Of a DNA stretch of 64,000 nt, positions 36,683 to 45,746 are shown one piece after another. Made by a program: the position numbers and the translations under genes. The notes under the pieces are model-generated. The model saw only the letters and a list, made by a program, of their open reading frames with translations. It was not told the DNA's origin and made no database searches. Origin of the DNA: Planctomycetota bacterium (GTDB taxonomy: Bacteria > Planctomycetota > Planctomycetia > Pirellulales > PALSA-1355); assembly GCA_003389325.1 (NCBI GenBank), contig QQVE01000044.1:62001-126000 (forward strand). The letters run 5' to 3'. The first letter of the stretch is position 1. Each line of letters opens with the position of its first letter.

Positions 36683-38845
36683 ATGAAACCGCTTTTCGCC
36701 CGTGTGATGTTGTGTGCCCTGCTGACGCTGCTAGCCGCGCTGCCGGCCGCCGCCCAAACCGTGTTTCCCGGCGACCAGTGGACGGTCGACACGCCCGAGT
36801 CGCAATCGATGTCGCCCGAGATCGTGGCCCAGGTCGGCCAGTGGCTCGAAGACAACGGCAGCAAGACCGGCATGATCGTGCGGCACGGGCGGATCGTCGG
36901 CGAGTGGTACTTCGACGACGCCACGCCCGATTCGAAGTACCTGGTCTATTCCACCACCAAGTCGTTTGCCAGCACGGCCGCGGCGCTGGCGATCGCCGAA
37001 GGCAAGCTCACGCTCGATAGCAAGGTCGGCGAGTTCTTTCCCGAAGCCGCTCCGCCCGAGAAGCGCGAGATCACGGTGGGCCAGTTGCTGTCGATGACCA
37101 GTGGCGCCAAGAGCGACAACGGCGTGCTGGGTCGCGACGACCTGTTCGACTACGTGCTCAACGAGCTGCCGATGGTCGCCGAGCCGGGCACGAAGTGGCA
37201 ATACAACAACTCCGGCCTGTCGCTGTTGAGCCCCGTGGTGCACCAGGCCACGGGCAAGAACATCGACGAGCTGCTCGACGAGCACGTGTTTCAGAAGATC
37301 GGCATCTCGAGCGACACCTGGAGCTGGGAAGAGCGCGACGGCATGCCCACGCCCTATTCCGGGCTGCACATCACGGCCCGCAGCCTGGCGCGGTTCGGGA
37401 TGGTGTTTCTCAACAACGGCATGTGGAACAAGCAGAAGATCATCAGCGCCGACTGGGTCGCCAAGGCCACTTCGCCGTCGCAGGACCTCAACGCGCAGTA
37501 CGGCTACTTGTGGTGGAACAACGAACCCGACAAGTGGTCGGACGTGCCGGCCGACGCCTATGCGGCCCTGGGTCGGTTCAGCAACGACATGCTGGTGGTG
37601 CCGAGCCTCGATTTGATCGTGATTCGCCAGGTCGGGGACGACTCGGGATCGAATCGCCAGGTGAATATCGCCGAGCTGTTCGCGTTGGCCTGTTCGGCCG
37701 TCAAAGACAAGAGCCCTTCGCTCGACGTGGCCGACACGCCGATCGACGTCGAGGTGGAGAAGGTGTTTACCAACTTTCGCATCGATCGCCCGATTCTGGT
37801 CACCCACGCCGGCGACGGCTCGGACCGGCTGTTCGTGCCCTCGCAGATGGGCACCGTGTACGTGTTTCCCAATGACCAGGAAGTCGAAGAGCCGGAAGTG
37901 TTTCTCGACATCTCCTCGCGGGTGGTGTACGTCGACCGCGAGAACGAGAAGGGCTTTCTCGGCATGGCCTTTCATCCCAACTACCAGGAGAACGGCGAGT
38001 TCTTCGTCTACTACACGCCGACCGACACGCCCAAGCCGAACACGATCGTCGTGTCGCGGTTCCACGTGTCGAAAGACGACCCGAACAAGGCCGATCCCGA
38101 TTCCGAGGAGCGGCTGTTGGCCGTGGAACATCCGTTCTGGAACCACAAGGGCGGCACGATCGTCTTCGGGCCCGACGGCTACCTGTACATCGCCATCGGC
38201 GACGGCGGGCTGAGCGACGATCCGTTCAAGAACGGCCAGAACCTGAAGACGCACCTGGCCAAGATCCTGCGGATCGACGTCGATCACAAGTCGGACGGCA
38301 AGCCGTACGCCATTCCCGCCGACAACCCGTTTGTCGACGATCCCGACGCGATGCCCGAGATCTACGCTTACGGGCTGCGCAATCCGTGGCGGATCGCCTT
38401 CGACAAAAAGACCGGCACGCTGTGGTGCGGCGACGTGGGCCAGGACCTGTGGGAAGAGATCGACCTGATCACCAAGGGCGGCAACTACGGCTGGAACCTG
38501 CGCGAGGGCGTGCACAAGTTTAAGGAGAACGGCTCCGGGCCGCGGCCCGAGTTGATCGAGCCCATCTGGGACTATCACCACAGCACGGGCAAGTCGATCA
38601 CCGGCGGACACGTGTACCGCGGGAAGAAGCTGCCGCAACTCGAGGGCTGCTACTTGTACGCCGACTACGTGGCGGGCAAGATCTGGGCCCTGAAGTACGA
38701 CGAAGACAAACAAGAGGTCGTGGCCAACTACGTGATCGAAGGCAACGTCAGCCCGATCATGTCGTTCGGCGAGGACGAACAGGGCGAAGCCTACTACACG
38801 ACCGACGGCGGCCTGATTTACACTTTCCGTCAGGCGGACAAGTAG
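36683..38845 (+). CDS. Fusion of a beta-lactamase-family serine hydrolase with a PQQ sugar dehydrogenase-like propeller
   Basis: 720 residues with a signal sequence (MLCALLTLLAALPAAAQ). Residues ~30-345 are a class C beta-lactamase/penicillin-binding-like domain: SxxK is Ser90-Thr-Thr-Lys93 in YSTTKS, and the Tyr-x-Asn motif is Tyr174-Asn-Asn176 in QYNNSG. Residues ~354-718 are a soluble glucose/sorbosone dehydrogenase-like six-bladed propeller (VTHAGDGSDRLFVPSQMGTV, FLGMAFHPNYQENGEFFVYYT, AYGLRNPWRIAFD). The two halves are normally separate proteins. The frame is continuous with no shift at the junction. One part could hydrolyse an ester or amide and the other oxidise a released sugar, but this is inference. 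Confidence 0.88.
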   Translation: MKPLFARVMLCALLTLLAALPAAAQTVFPGDQWTVDTPESQSMSPEIVAQVGQWLEDNGSKTGMIVRHGRIVGEWYFDDATPDSKYLVYSTTKSFASTAAALAIAEGKLTLDSKVGEFFPEAAPPEKREITVGQLLSMTSGAKSDNGVLGRDDLFDYVLNELPMVAEPGTKWQYNNSGLSLLSPVVHQATGKNIDELLDEHVFQKIGISSDTWSWEERDGMPTPYSGLHITARSLARFGMVFLNNGMWNKQKIISADWVAKATSPSQDLNAQYGYLWWNNEPDKWSDVPADAYAALGRFSNDMLVVPSLDLIVIRQVGDDSGSNRQVNIAELFALACSAVKDKSPSLDVADTPIDVEVEKVFTNFRIDRPILVTHAGDGSDRLFVPSQMGTVYVFPNDQEVEEPEVFLDISSRVVYVDRENEKGFLGMAFHPNYQENGEFFVYYTPTDTPKPNTIVVSRFHVSKDDPNKADPDSEERLLAVEHPFWNHKGGTIVFGPDGYLYIAIGDGGLSDDPFKNGQNLKTHLAKILRIDVDHKSDGKPYAIPADNPFVDDPDAMPEIYAYGLRNPWRIAFDKKTGTLWCGDVGQDLWEEIDLITKGGNYGWNLREGVHKFKENGSGPRPELIEPIWDYHHSTGKSITGGHVYRGKKLPQLEGCYLYADYVAGKIWALKYDEDKQEVVANYVIEGNVSPIMSFGEDEQGEAYYTTDGGLIYTFRQADK

Positions 38846-38946
38846 CATCTCCTGGCGGGAAGGGTGACGCGGAGGCGGCACCGCCCTCGCGCCGCCCGAC
38901 GCGGCGCGGCCGAGGGGATTCGCGCCGCGCAGGCAGGAGCCGGACG

Positions 38947-39999
38947 ATGACAAGCATCCACGACTTTGCCGCGATCGAACAGTGGCGCCACGGCCACCGG
39001 CTCGAAGCGCAGCACGTGCGCTCGCTGCGAACCGCCTTCTACAAGAAGTACGCCGGCCCGCGCGAGGCGCTGGCGGCACTGCCCAAGGCGGTGCGCGACG
39101 ATTTCGCGGCCCGGTTCGAGTTCCATGCCCTGGAGCTGAGCGAACGCTTCGACTCGGCCCGCGACGGCGCGACGAAGTTGCTGTTTCGCACGGCCGAACA
39201 TCTGCTGCTGGAATCGGTCGTGCTGCGGCCGGCCTCGGGACGCACGGCCTTGTGCGTGTCGACGCAAGTGGGCTGCGCCGCACGGTGCCAGTTTTGCGCC
39301 ACGGGCAAGATGGGTCTGGCACGCAATCTCTCGGCGGCCGAGATCCTGGACCAGATCGTGCAGTCCGGTGAGCTCGCCGCCCGCGAAGGCCGCAACGTGC
39401 GCAGCATCGTGTTCATGGGCATGGGCGAGCCGTTTCACAACGAGGAAGCCCTGCACGCGGCCCTGGCGCGGTTGGTCGACCCGCGGGCGTTTCACTTCCA
39501 TCCCCGCCGGCTGCTGGTTTCCACCGTGGGCATTCCCCGCGCGATGGTCCGCTGCGCGCGGGCGTGGCCCCAGGTGCGGCAGGCGGTGAGCCTGCACAGC
39601 GCTCGCGACGACGTCCGCCGGCATTTGATGCCCGTGGCCGCGCGGCACGATCTGACCGAGTTGCGCGAGGCCTTGGCCGAAGTGGCCGCGCTGGGACAGT
39701 ACGACGTGATGATCGAATACCTGCTGCTGGACGGGCTGACCGACACGGACGACGACGTCGCCGCGCTGATCGAATACCTGCGCGGGTTGCGGGTGCACGT
39801 GAACCTGATTCCCTTCAATCCCATTGCCGAAGCACCCCCGTTGCGCCGCTCGACCCCCTCGAGGCACGCAGTGGTTTCCGAGTCGCTTAAAGCCGCGGGC
39901 TTTCCGGTGACGACGCGCTACTCGCTGGGCGCCGACATCGCGGCGGCCTGCGGACAATTGGTTCGCGACGCTCAGCCGGGAGCCGCCGTCGCGCCATGA
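38947..39999 (+). CDS. rlmN: RlmN-like 23S rRNA (adenine-2503) methyltransferase, radical SAM
   Basis: 350 residues. The radical SAM cluster motif is Cys110-x3-Cys114-x2-Cys117 in CAARCQFCATG. A second essential Cys, Cys335, is in RYSLGADIAAACGQL. MGMGEPFHN and SLHSARDDVRRHLMPV are RlmN/Cfr family features. It methylates C2 of adenosine in 23S rRNA and tRNA; the Cfr resistance enzymes are close relatives, but genomic context and full length favour the RlmN role. The last four bases overlap the modAB start (ATGA at 39996-39999), so translation is coupled. Confidence 0.88.
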   Translation: MTSIHDFAAIEQWRHGHRLEAQHVRSLRTAFYKKYAGPREALAALPKAVRDDFAARFEFHALELSERFDSARDGATKLLFRTAEHLLLESVVLRPASGRTALCVSTQVGCAARCQFCATGKMGLARNLSAAEILDQIVQSGELAAREGRNVRSIVFMGMGEPFHNEEALHAALARLVDPRAFHFHPRRLLVSTVGIPRAMVRCARAWPQVRQAVSLHSARDDVRRHLMPVAARHDLTELREALAEVAALGQYDVMIEYLLLDGLTDTDDDVAALIEYLRGLRVHVNLIPFNPIAEAPPLRRSTPSRHAVVSESLKAAGFPVTTRYSLGADIAAACGQLVRDAQPGAAVAP

Positions 40000-41504
40000 A
40001 ACTCTCGCGGGCTGTTGTCATCGTGAGCACGTGCTGCCTGCTGGCCGCCGCGGCACGCGCCGACGAGGCTCCGCTCGAAGGCCAGGTGCTGGTGCTGTCG
40101 GCCGCCAGCACGACCGACGCGGTCGACGCGTTGCGGGCCGCGTTCGTCAAAACGCACCCGCAGGTGACCGTCGACGCCGGCTTCGCCGCCAGTTCGGCAT
40201 TGGCCCAGCAAATTGCCGCGGGCGCGCCGGCCGACGTCTATCTCTCGGCCAACGAGCGCTGGGCCGACTTCCTCGATGAGAAAGGGCTCGTGGCCCGGCG
40301 GCGCGACCTGTTGAGCAATCGGCTGGTGGTGGTCGTGGCCGACGACTCGAAGCTGGAAGTGAAGCGTCCGGCCGATCTTGAGCAGCAGGGCATCGACCAT
40401 GTGGCGCTGGCCGATCCGACCTCGGTGCCGGCGGGCATTTACGCCCGTCAGGCGCTCGCAGAGTTGGGCCTGTGGCAGGATCTCGAAGCCAAGGTGGTTT
40501 CGGCGGCCGACGTGCGGCAGGCCATGCAGTTGGTCGTCAGCGGCGCGGCCGAGGCGGCGATCGTGTACGCCAGCGACGCGGCCACCAGCGATCGCGTGCG
40601 CGTGGCGGTCGAGCTCGACGAGTCGCTCTCCGAGCCGATTCGCTATCCCGTGGTACTGTTGAACAGGGGCGCGGAGCGTCCAGCCGCCGTGGCCTTCTAC
40701 GACTACTTGCTTTCGGCCGAGGCGGCCGATGTTTTTCGCCGCTACGGCTTCCTGGTGATGGCCGACGATCACCCGGCAGCCGATGCCGTGCCGGTCGCGG
40801 CGGCACAGCGGTGGTGGGGGCTTTCGCGCGACGAATGGCTCGCCCTGCGGCTCAGCTTTCAGGTCGGGCTGTGTGCCGTGGTGGCCAGCCTGCCGGTGGC
40901 CATCGCCGCCGGCTACGTGCTCGCGCGGTGGCAGTCGCGGGCCAAGTGGGTGTTGGAGTTGGTCGTGAACTTGCCGCTGGTGCTGCCGCCGGTGGTGACG
41001 GGCTTGTTGCTGCTGTTCGTGTTTTCGCCCAAGGGCCCCATCGGCGGAGCGCTGGCCGGCACCCTGGGCATCGAAATCGTGTTCACCTGGCTGGGTGCGG
41101 CGATTGCCTCGGCCGTGGTGAGCTTTCCGTTGATGGTGCGGGCCATTCGCCTGGCGTTTCAGGCGGTTGACCCGCGGCTCGAAATGGTCGCCCGCAGCCT
41201 GGGCGCGGGGCGGGCCGACGCGTTCTTTAGCGTCACGCTGCCCTTGGCCCGCAGCGGCGTGTTGGCCGGCTGCGTGCTGGCGTTTGCCCGCAGCCTGGGC
41301 GAGTTCGGCGCCACGATCATGGTGGCCGGCAACATCGTGGGCGAGACGCAAACGATTCCGCTGGCGATCTTCAGCGCCGGGAACCGTCCCGGCTTCGAGG
41401 CCGAGGTGTGGCGGCTGGCGTCGATCTCGATCGTGTTGGCGGCCCTGGCGCTGGTGGCCAGCGAATGGCTGGAACGGAGGCACGCGACGCGTGAATCGAC
41501 TTAG
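39996..41504 (+). CDS. modAB: Fused molybdate-binding protein and permease (ModA-ModB)
   Basis: 502 residues. Signal sequence (RAVVIVSTCCLLAAAARAD), then a ModA-like binding domain (~29-250; VLVLSAASTTDAVDAL, ASSALAQQIAAGAPADVYLSA and DPTSVPAGIYARQAL are hallmark segments). A ModB-type permease domain follows (~275-490; NLPLVLPPVVTGLLLLFVFSPKGPIGGAL and ARSLGEFGATIMVAGN). The family motifs identify molybdate or tungstate as cargo. ModA and ModB are usually separate. It overlaps rlmN by four bases and modC by 14 bases. Confidence 0.93.
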   Translation: MKLSRAVVIVSTCCLLAAAARADEAPLEGQVLVLSAASTTDAVDALRAAFVKTHPQVTVDAGFAASSALAQQIAAGAPADVYLSANERWADFLDEKGLVARRRDLLSNRLVVVVADDSKLEVKRPADLEQQGIDHVALADPTSVPAGIYARQALAELGLWQDLEAKVVSAADVRQAMQLVVSGAAEAAIVYASDAATSDRVRVAVELDESLSEPIRYPVVLLNRGAERPAAVAFYDYLLSAEAADVFRRYGFLVMADDHPAADAVPVAAAQRWWGLSRDEWLALRLSFQVGLCAVVASLPVAIAAGYVLARWQSRAKWVLELVVNLPLVLPPVVTGLLLLFVFSPKGPIGGALAGTLGIEIVFTWLGAAIASAVVSFPLMVRAIRLAFQAVDPRLEMVARSLGAGRADAFFSVTLPLARSGVLAGCVLAFARSLGEFGATIMVAGNIVGETQTIPLAIFSAGNRPGFEAEVWRLASISIVLAALALVASEWLERRHATREST

Positions 41505-42198
41505 CTTTCGCTGTGCCCACCGATTCGCCGGCGGCTTCGCGCTCGATGCGGCCTTCGAAACCGATGCGCAAGTGACCGCGCTGTTCGGTCCCTCGGGCAG
41601 CGGCAAGACGAGCATTTTGTACATGATCGCGGGGCTGCTGCGTCCGCGCGAGGGGGCGATCGCCCTGGGCAAGCAGATCTGGCTCGACACGCGGCGCGGC
41701 ATCGACACCCGGCCCGAACGGCGGCGCGTAGGTTTCGTGTTGCAGGATCATCTGCTGTTTCCCCACTTGAGCGTCGAGCGCAACCTGACCTACGGTCTGC
41801 GTCGGCGGCGCGGCGAAAACTCGGCCATCGAGGCCTCGCGCGTGATCGAGGTGCTCGAGCTGGGTGATTTGCTGGCCCGCTATCCGCGCAATCTTTCCGG
41901 CGGCGAAAAGCAGCGAGTGGCCCTGGGACGCTCGCTGCTGAGCGGACCGCAGTTACTGCTGATGGACGAACCTTTGGCCGCGCTCGATGCGCCGCTGAAG
42001 GACCGGGTGCTCTCGTATCTGGAGCGCGTGGTCGAGGAGTGGCACGTGCCGACGATCTACGTGAGCCACAACGCCTCGGAAGTGCGGCGGCTGGCCGAGC
42101 GCGTGATCATGCTGGAACGCGGACGCGTGGTGCACAGCGGCTCGGCCGACGAACTACTGCTGGAAGGCTACTCGCCCTCGGGCGACTGGGAAGCCTGA
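41491..42198 (+). CDS. modC: Molybdate ABC transporter ATP-binding protein
   Basis: 235 residues from GTG 41491, with GGAACGGAGG ten bases upstream. Walker A is FGPSGSGKTS, the signature is LSGGEKQRVALGRSL and Walker B is LLLMDEPLAALDAP. It powers the fused ModAB protein. At 235 residues it lacks the C-terminal TOBE molybdate-sensing domain found in standard ModC proteins of about 350 residues. The 3' end overlaps the convergent cytochrome gene by 31 bases. Confidence 0.92.
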   Translation: MNRLSFRCAHRFAGGFALDAAFETDAQVTALFGPSGSGKTSILYMIAGLLRPREGAIALGKQIWLDTRRGIDTRPERRRVGFVLQDHLLFPHLSVERNLTYGLRRRRGENSAIEASRVIEVLELGDLLARYPRNLSGGEKQRVALGRSLLSGPQLLLMDEPLAALDAPLKDRVLSYLERVVEEWHVPTIYVSHNASEVRRLAERVIMLERGRVVHSGSADELLLEGYSPSGDWEA

Positions 42199-43889
42199 TC
42201 GCCTTCGCCGGCGCCCTCCTTTGCACCGTCGGCATCTTCGTCGCCGGCAGTCGCGGCCCCGCTCGGCTCGGCCTTCTCGGGCGTCGGCGATCCAGGCGGG
42301 GGTGCCTCGGCGCTTGCGGCTTCGGGCGGGCCGATCAGGCCCTTTTCCACGTACTCGTCAACGCCGAGCAACGTCGGATCCGACGAGTTCTTGCCGGTGA
42401 TCACCGGCATCGAGCGCTCGCTGAACCACTCGTCGTACGGCAGCTTGTCGTCGCGCGCCGGCGGTTCGAAGGCGTTGTTGCCGAACGAATCCATCCACAG
42501 GTCGCTCTCGGGAGTAAGCTTGCCGTCGACGATCGTCAATGCATACTCGACGCCATAGTGCGGCGTGCCGTCCAGCATCCCGTCGCGAATCTGGCCGGCG
42601 TAGATGTAGATAGTGCCGTCCAGCACGTCGCCGCCGCTGCTGCCGACTTCCACGGGCACGTAGGCCACCCAGTGCCAATCGGGCTTCAGGGTCTCGAGCC
42701 GTGTGACCTCTTCGGTGAGCTTGGTATTGGGAGCTTCGTAGAAGTTCTTGACGAGCATGACCGACGACATCAATGCCTCGGAGAACAACTTCTCGGTGGT
42801 GCCCGGAGCACGCTCGATCTCGATGCGGACGAAGATGCCGTCTGCGGGGACCGCGTCGCCGATTTCCAGCGGCTGCCGCTGGGCATCGCAGAGGCTGACA
42901 CGAAACGTGGCGGTGAGATAGTCGCCGCGATTGAATAGTTCGTCGTTGCGCTCGCAGTTGCCCCGATAGTAGGTGCGCGAGACGGCTTTGGGAACTTTCT
43001 GCCGTATGGGGCGCGGCGGAAAGCCGTAGACCGTCGAACTCCACATGTTCTGGTAGTGCGGCAGCTGCTCGTTGACCGCGGCCAGCTCGCCACGCAGCTT
43101 GAGGATGTGCCCCCGCGCCGCGGCAATCGCCACGCACGCCACGCACAGGATCGTCACCAGCGCAACCTCACGCGAGCCGATGCCGTCGCTAAAGCGGCCC
43201 AGGCGAGCCAGCCTGCCGGTGGCCCAGGGGCGTCCCTTGCGGTAGGCCGCGCGAACGCGGAAGACGACCAGCAGCACCAGCTGCACCACCAGCACGCCAA
43301 TGAAGTAGGGATACGCATAGTCGTACTCGAACTCGTAGCGGTCGAGCCAGACGCTAATCTTCAGCAGCCAGCGATCGTAGAACGGTAACCCTTGCGGCTG
43401 TCGCTCGTGCGTGGGGCGGGGCCAGGGGGTGCCGGACTCGACCCACCGGCGCAGCGTCTCGATTGCTTCGGCCGAGAGCGGGTCGGCGTTCTTGGGCATG
43501 CGATACGTCCGGTCGCTGGACGACACGCGGGCATACAGCTCGTTTTCCTCCAGTGGCGCATCGAGCACTGCTTGGCCCGAGTCGCCGCCGCGCGCGGCCC
43601 CTTCGTACGTGTCGAGCCGCAACCCTCCGCTGCGCTCCTCGGGCCCGTGGCACTCGACGCAGTGGCGGGCAAAGATCGGCTGCACGTCGGCATAGCCGAC
43701 CGCCGGCTCGGAGGAATCGGCATCCTGGGGCTCGGCCGGCTCTGCTTCGTCCACCGGTTCCGCCGTACCGGGGTCCGTCTGCTCGGGGGCCGTCTGCTCG
43801 GGGGCGGGCGGCTCGTCGGCGCGCAGGGGCGAGCCCGCCGCGAGAAGCGATGCCGCCACCAACGCCCATGTTCCGATCGAAAGCCGCAT
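42168..43889 (-). CDS. Membrane protein with planctomycete cytochrome c (PSCyt1-type) domain
   Basis: 573 residues. A signal sequence (ALVAASLLAAGSPLRAD) and an acidic Pro/Glu-rich linker precede the haem motif CVECHG (Cys77, Cys80, His81), within YADVQPIFARHCVECHGPEERSGGLRLDT, typical of PSCyt1 domains. Two transmembrane helices follow (PYFIGVLVVQLVLLVVFRV and ALVTILCVACVAIAAARG). A soluble domain of about 300 residues (~270-530) has no recognised match, and a disordered acidic tail completes it. It may pass electrons from a periplasmic reaction to the membrane. It overlaps modC tail to tail. Confidence 0.82.
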   Translation of the reverse strand: MRLSIGTWALVAASLLAAGSPLRADEPPAPEQTAPEQTDPGTAEPVDEAEPAEPQDADSSEPAVGYADVQPIFARHCVECHGPEERSGGLRLDTYEGAARGGDSGQAVLDAPLEENELYARVSSSDRTYRMPKNADPLSAEAIETLRRWVESGTPWPRPTHERQPQGLPFYDRWLLKISVWLDRYEFEYDYAYPYFIGVLVVQLVLLVVFRVRAAYRKGRPWATGRLARLGRFSDGIGSREVALVTILCVACVAIAAARGHILKLRGELAAVNEQLPHYQNMWSSTVYGFPPRPIRQKVPKAVSRTYYRGNCERNDELFNRGDYLTATFRVSLCDAQRQPLEIGDAVPADGIFVRIEIERAPGTTEKLFSEALMSSVMLVKNFYEAPNTKLTEEVTRLETLKPDWHWVAYVPVEVGSSGGDVLDGTIYIYAGQIRDGMLDGTPHYGVEYALTIVDGKLTPESDLWMDSFGNNAFEPPARDDKLPYDEWFSERSMPVITGKNSSDPTLLGVDEYVEKGLIGPPEAASAEAPPPGSPTPEKAEPSGAATAGDEDADGAKEGAGEGDQASQSPEGE

Positions 43890-43931
43890 AGTTCAAATAT
43901 ACGCACGGCGTTTCGGCTTGTCGCCGATCGA

Positions 43932-43961
43932 TTGGCAAGCCGCAGGGGTCCGTCTTATACT
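43932..43961 (+). promoter_or_regulatory. Sigma-70-like promoter upstream of the lipoprotein at 44001
   Basis: TTGGCA (43932-43937) and TATACT (43956-43961) are 18 bases apart, in the divergent spacer between the cytochrome and lipoprotein genes. Confidence 0.5.
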
Positions 43962-44000
43962 GGGCCGCACGACCGAAATCGCCCCCGGAGCGAATACGCC

Positions 44001-44474
44001 ATGGAACATGCCTTTGTTTTGCTGCTGCTGCCCGCCGCGCTGCTGTTGGCCGGCTGCAGCGCCCCGGCCGAGCAGGCGGCCAACGACCCACAGGAACCGG
44101 CCGAACCGCAATCCGATCTGGAAATGCTGCAGGGCAAGTGGAAGCCCGTGTCGATGAAGCAGGACGGCGAGTTCCTGGCGAAGGAGCGGATCGACAAGAC
44201 GCGGCTGACGATCGAAGGCGAGAACTTCACGTTCGAAACGGCCAACGACTCGCACGGTGGCCTGTATAAGATCGCCCCGGAGAAGGATCCCAAGGAGCTC
44301 GATATCGTCATCACCCGCGGCGACGAGGAGGGCAAGGTCTACCTGGTGATCTACAAGTTCGAAGACGGCCAGATGGTGCAGTGCATGGAAGTCTCGAACG
44401 AAAACCGCCCCAGCGAGTTCACCGGCGAAAAGGGCAGCGGCAACCTGCTGGAGTATTGGGAGCGGGTCGAATAG
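44001..44474 (+). CDS. TIGR03067-like lipoprotein
   Basis: 157 residues. A lipobox (LLLAGCS) follows a short hydrophobic stretch; the mature part opens with DLEMLQGKWKPVSMKQDGE, the characteristic start of planctomycete TIGR03067 domain proteins. DIVITRGDEEGKVYLVIYKF and EVSNENRPSEFT are the later strands. The function of the domain is unknown. The start ATG 44001 is preceded by CCGGAG about nine bases upstream and by a good promoter at 43932-43961. The downstream MFS gene begins 60 bases later and may be co-transcribed. Confidence 0.83.
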   Translation: MEHAFVLLLLPAALLLAGCSAPAEQAANDPQEPAEPQSDLEMLQGKWKPVSMKQDGEFLAKERIDKTRLTIEGENFTFETANDSHGGLYKIAPEKDPKELDIVITRGDEEGKVYLVIYKFEDGQMVQCMEVSNENRPSEFTGEKGSGNLLEYWERVE

Positions 44475-44534
44475 CCGCAACGTCGGTGCGGCTATCGGCG
44501 GCCGGCCGACGCGAGCCGAACGGGGGCGCGAAGG

Positions 44535-45746
44535 ATGCCAGAGCCCACGGCGATGCCGCCAGACTCGCCATCGCCGCCCGAGCGCCTGCCGCGCAACGTA
44601 CGCCTGCTGGGGTGGGTGAGCCTGATCAACGACGTCGCCGGCGAGATGATCTTTCCGCTGGTGCCGGCCTTTCTGACCGAGGTGCTCCGCGCGGGACCCA
44701 GTGCCCTGGGCGCGGTGGAAGGCGTGGCCGATTCCACCTCGAGCCTGCTCAAGCTCTGGTCGGGTGCCTGGTCCGATCGGCTCGGCAAGCGCAAGCTGTT
44801 CGTCGTCGTGGGCTATGCCACCGGCGCGCTGTGCCGTCCGCTGATCGGCGTGGCCTTCGCGGCCTGGCAGGTGCTGTTGGTGCGGTTTGCCGACCGCTTC
44901 GGCAAGGGCATTCGCTCGGCGCCGCGCGACGCGATGATCGCCGACTGCACGGCGCCGGAGCTACGGGGGCGGGCGTTCGGCTTCAACCGGGCGATGGACC
45001 ACCTGGGCGCCGCGATCGGGCCGGCCGTGGCCTTTGTGTTTCTCACCGCCTGGCCGGGACGGATGCGGGCCCTGTTCCTGCTGGCCATCGTGCCGGGAAT
45101 CGTCGTCACGCTGCTGGTGCTGGTGGGCCTGCGCGAGCGGCCCTCGACCACCCGCGCGGCCAAGGAGTTCCATCTGACGCTGCGTCCCTTTGGGCGAAGA
45201 TTTCGCATCTACCTCGTGGCACTGTTGATCTTCACGCTAGGCAACTCGAGCGACGCGTTCCTGCTGTTGCGGCTGGGCGATCTGGGCGTACCGGTCAACG
45301 TGATTCCGCTGGTGTGGGGCGTGTTTCACCTGGTGAAGAGCGCCGGCAGCCTGCTGGCCGGCGCGGCGGTCGATCGGCTCGGTCCGCGGCCGCTGATTTT
45401 TCTCGGCTGGCTGATCTATGCGGCGATCTACGCGGCCTTCGCCTGGGTGACCGGCATGCTGGCGGCCTGGTCGTTCTTCATGTTGTACGGCGTGTTCTAC
45501 GCGTTGACCGAACCGGCCGAGCGGACGCTGGTGGCCAATCTGGTCGGCGCCGAGCATCAGGGGCTGGCGTTCGGCTGGTACAACTTCGTGATCGGCATCG
45601 CGGCCTTGCCGGCGAGTCTGGTGTTTGGCGGCGTGTACCAGGCGTACGGAGCGCCGGCGGCGTTCTTGTTCAGCGCCGGCATGGCGCTGGCGGCAGTGAT
45701 CGTGCTGTTTTTTGCCGGTCGTCCCCCCCGACAGCCCGAGCCGTGA
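44535..45746 (+). CDS. MFS transporter
   Basis: 403 residues with about twelve hydrophobic segments. Motif A-like loops are visible as SGAWSDRLGKRKLFVVVG and RFGKGIRSAPRDAMIAD. The sequence LGWVSLINDVAGEMIFPLVPAFLTEVL near the N-terminus is typical of a widespread bacterial MFS group with unknown substrates. Start ATG 44535 lies after a GGGGGCGCGAAGG stretch. It is 60 bases after the TIGR03067 lipoprotein gene on the same strand. Confidence 0.88.
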   Translation: MPEPTAMPPDSPSPPERLPRNVRLLGWVSLINDVAGEMIFPLVPAFLTEVLRAGPSALGAVEGVADSTSSLLKLWSGAWSDRLGKRKLFVVVGYATGALCRPLIGVAFAAWQVLLVRFADRFGKGIRSAPRDAMIADCTAPELRGRAFGFNRAMDHLGAAIGPAVAFVFLTAWPGRMRALFLLAIVPGIVVTLLVLVGLRERPSTTRAAKEFHLTLRPFGRRFRIYLVALLIFTLGNSSDAFLLLRLGDLGVPVNVIPLVWGVFHLVKSAGSLLAGAAVDRLGPRPLIFLGWLIYAAIYAAFAWVTGMLAAWSFFMLYGVFYALTEPAERTLVANLVGAEHQGLAFGWYNFVIGIAALPASLVFGGVYQAYGAPAAFLFSAGMALAAVIVLFFAGRPPRQPEP

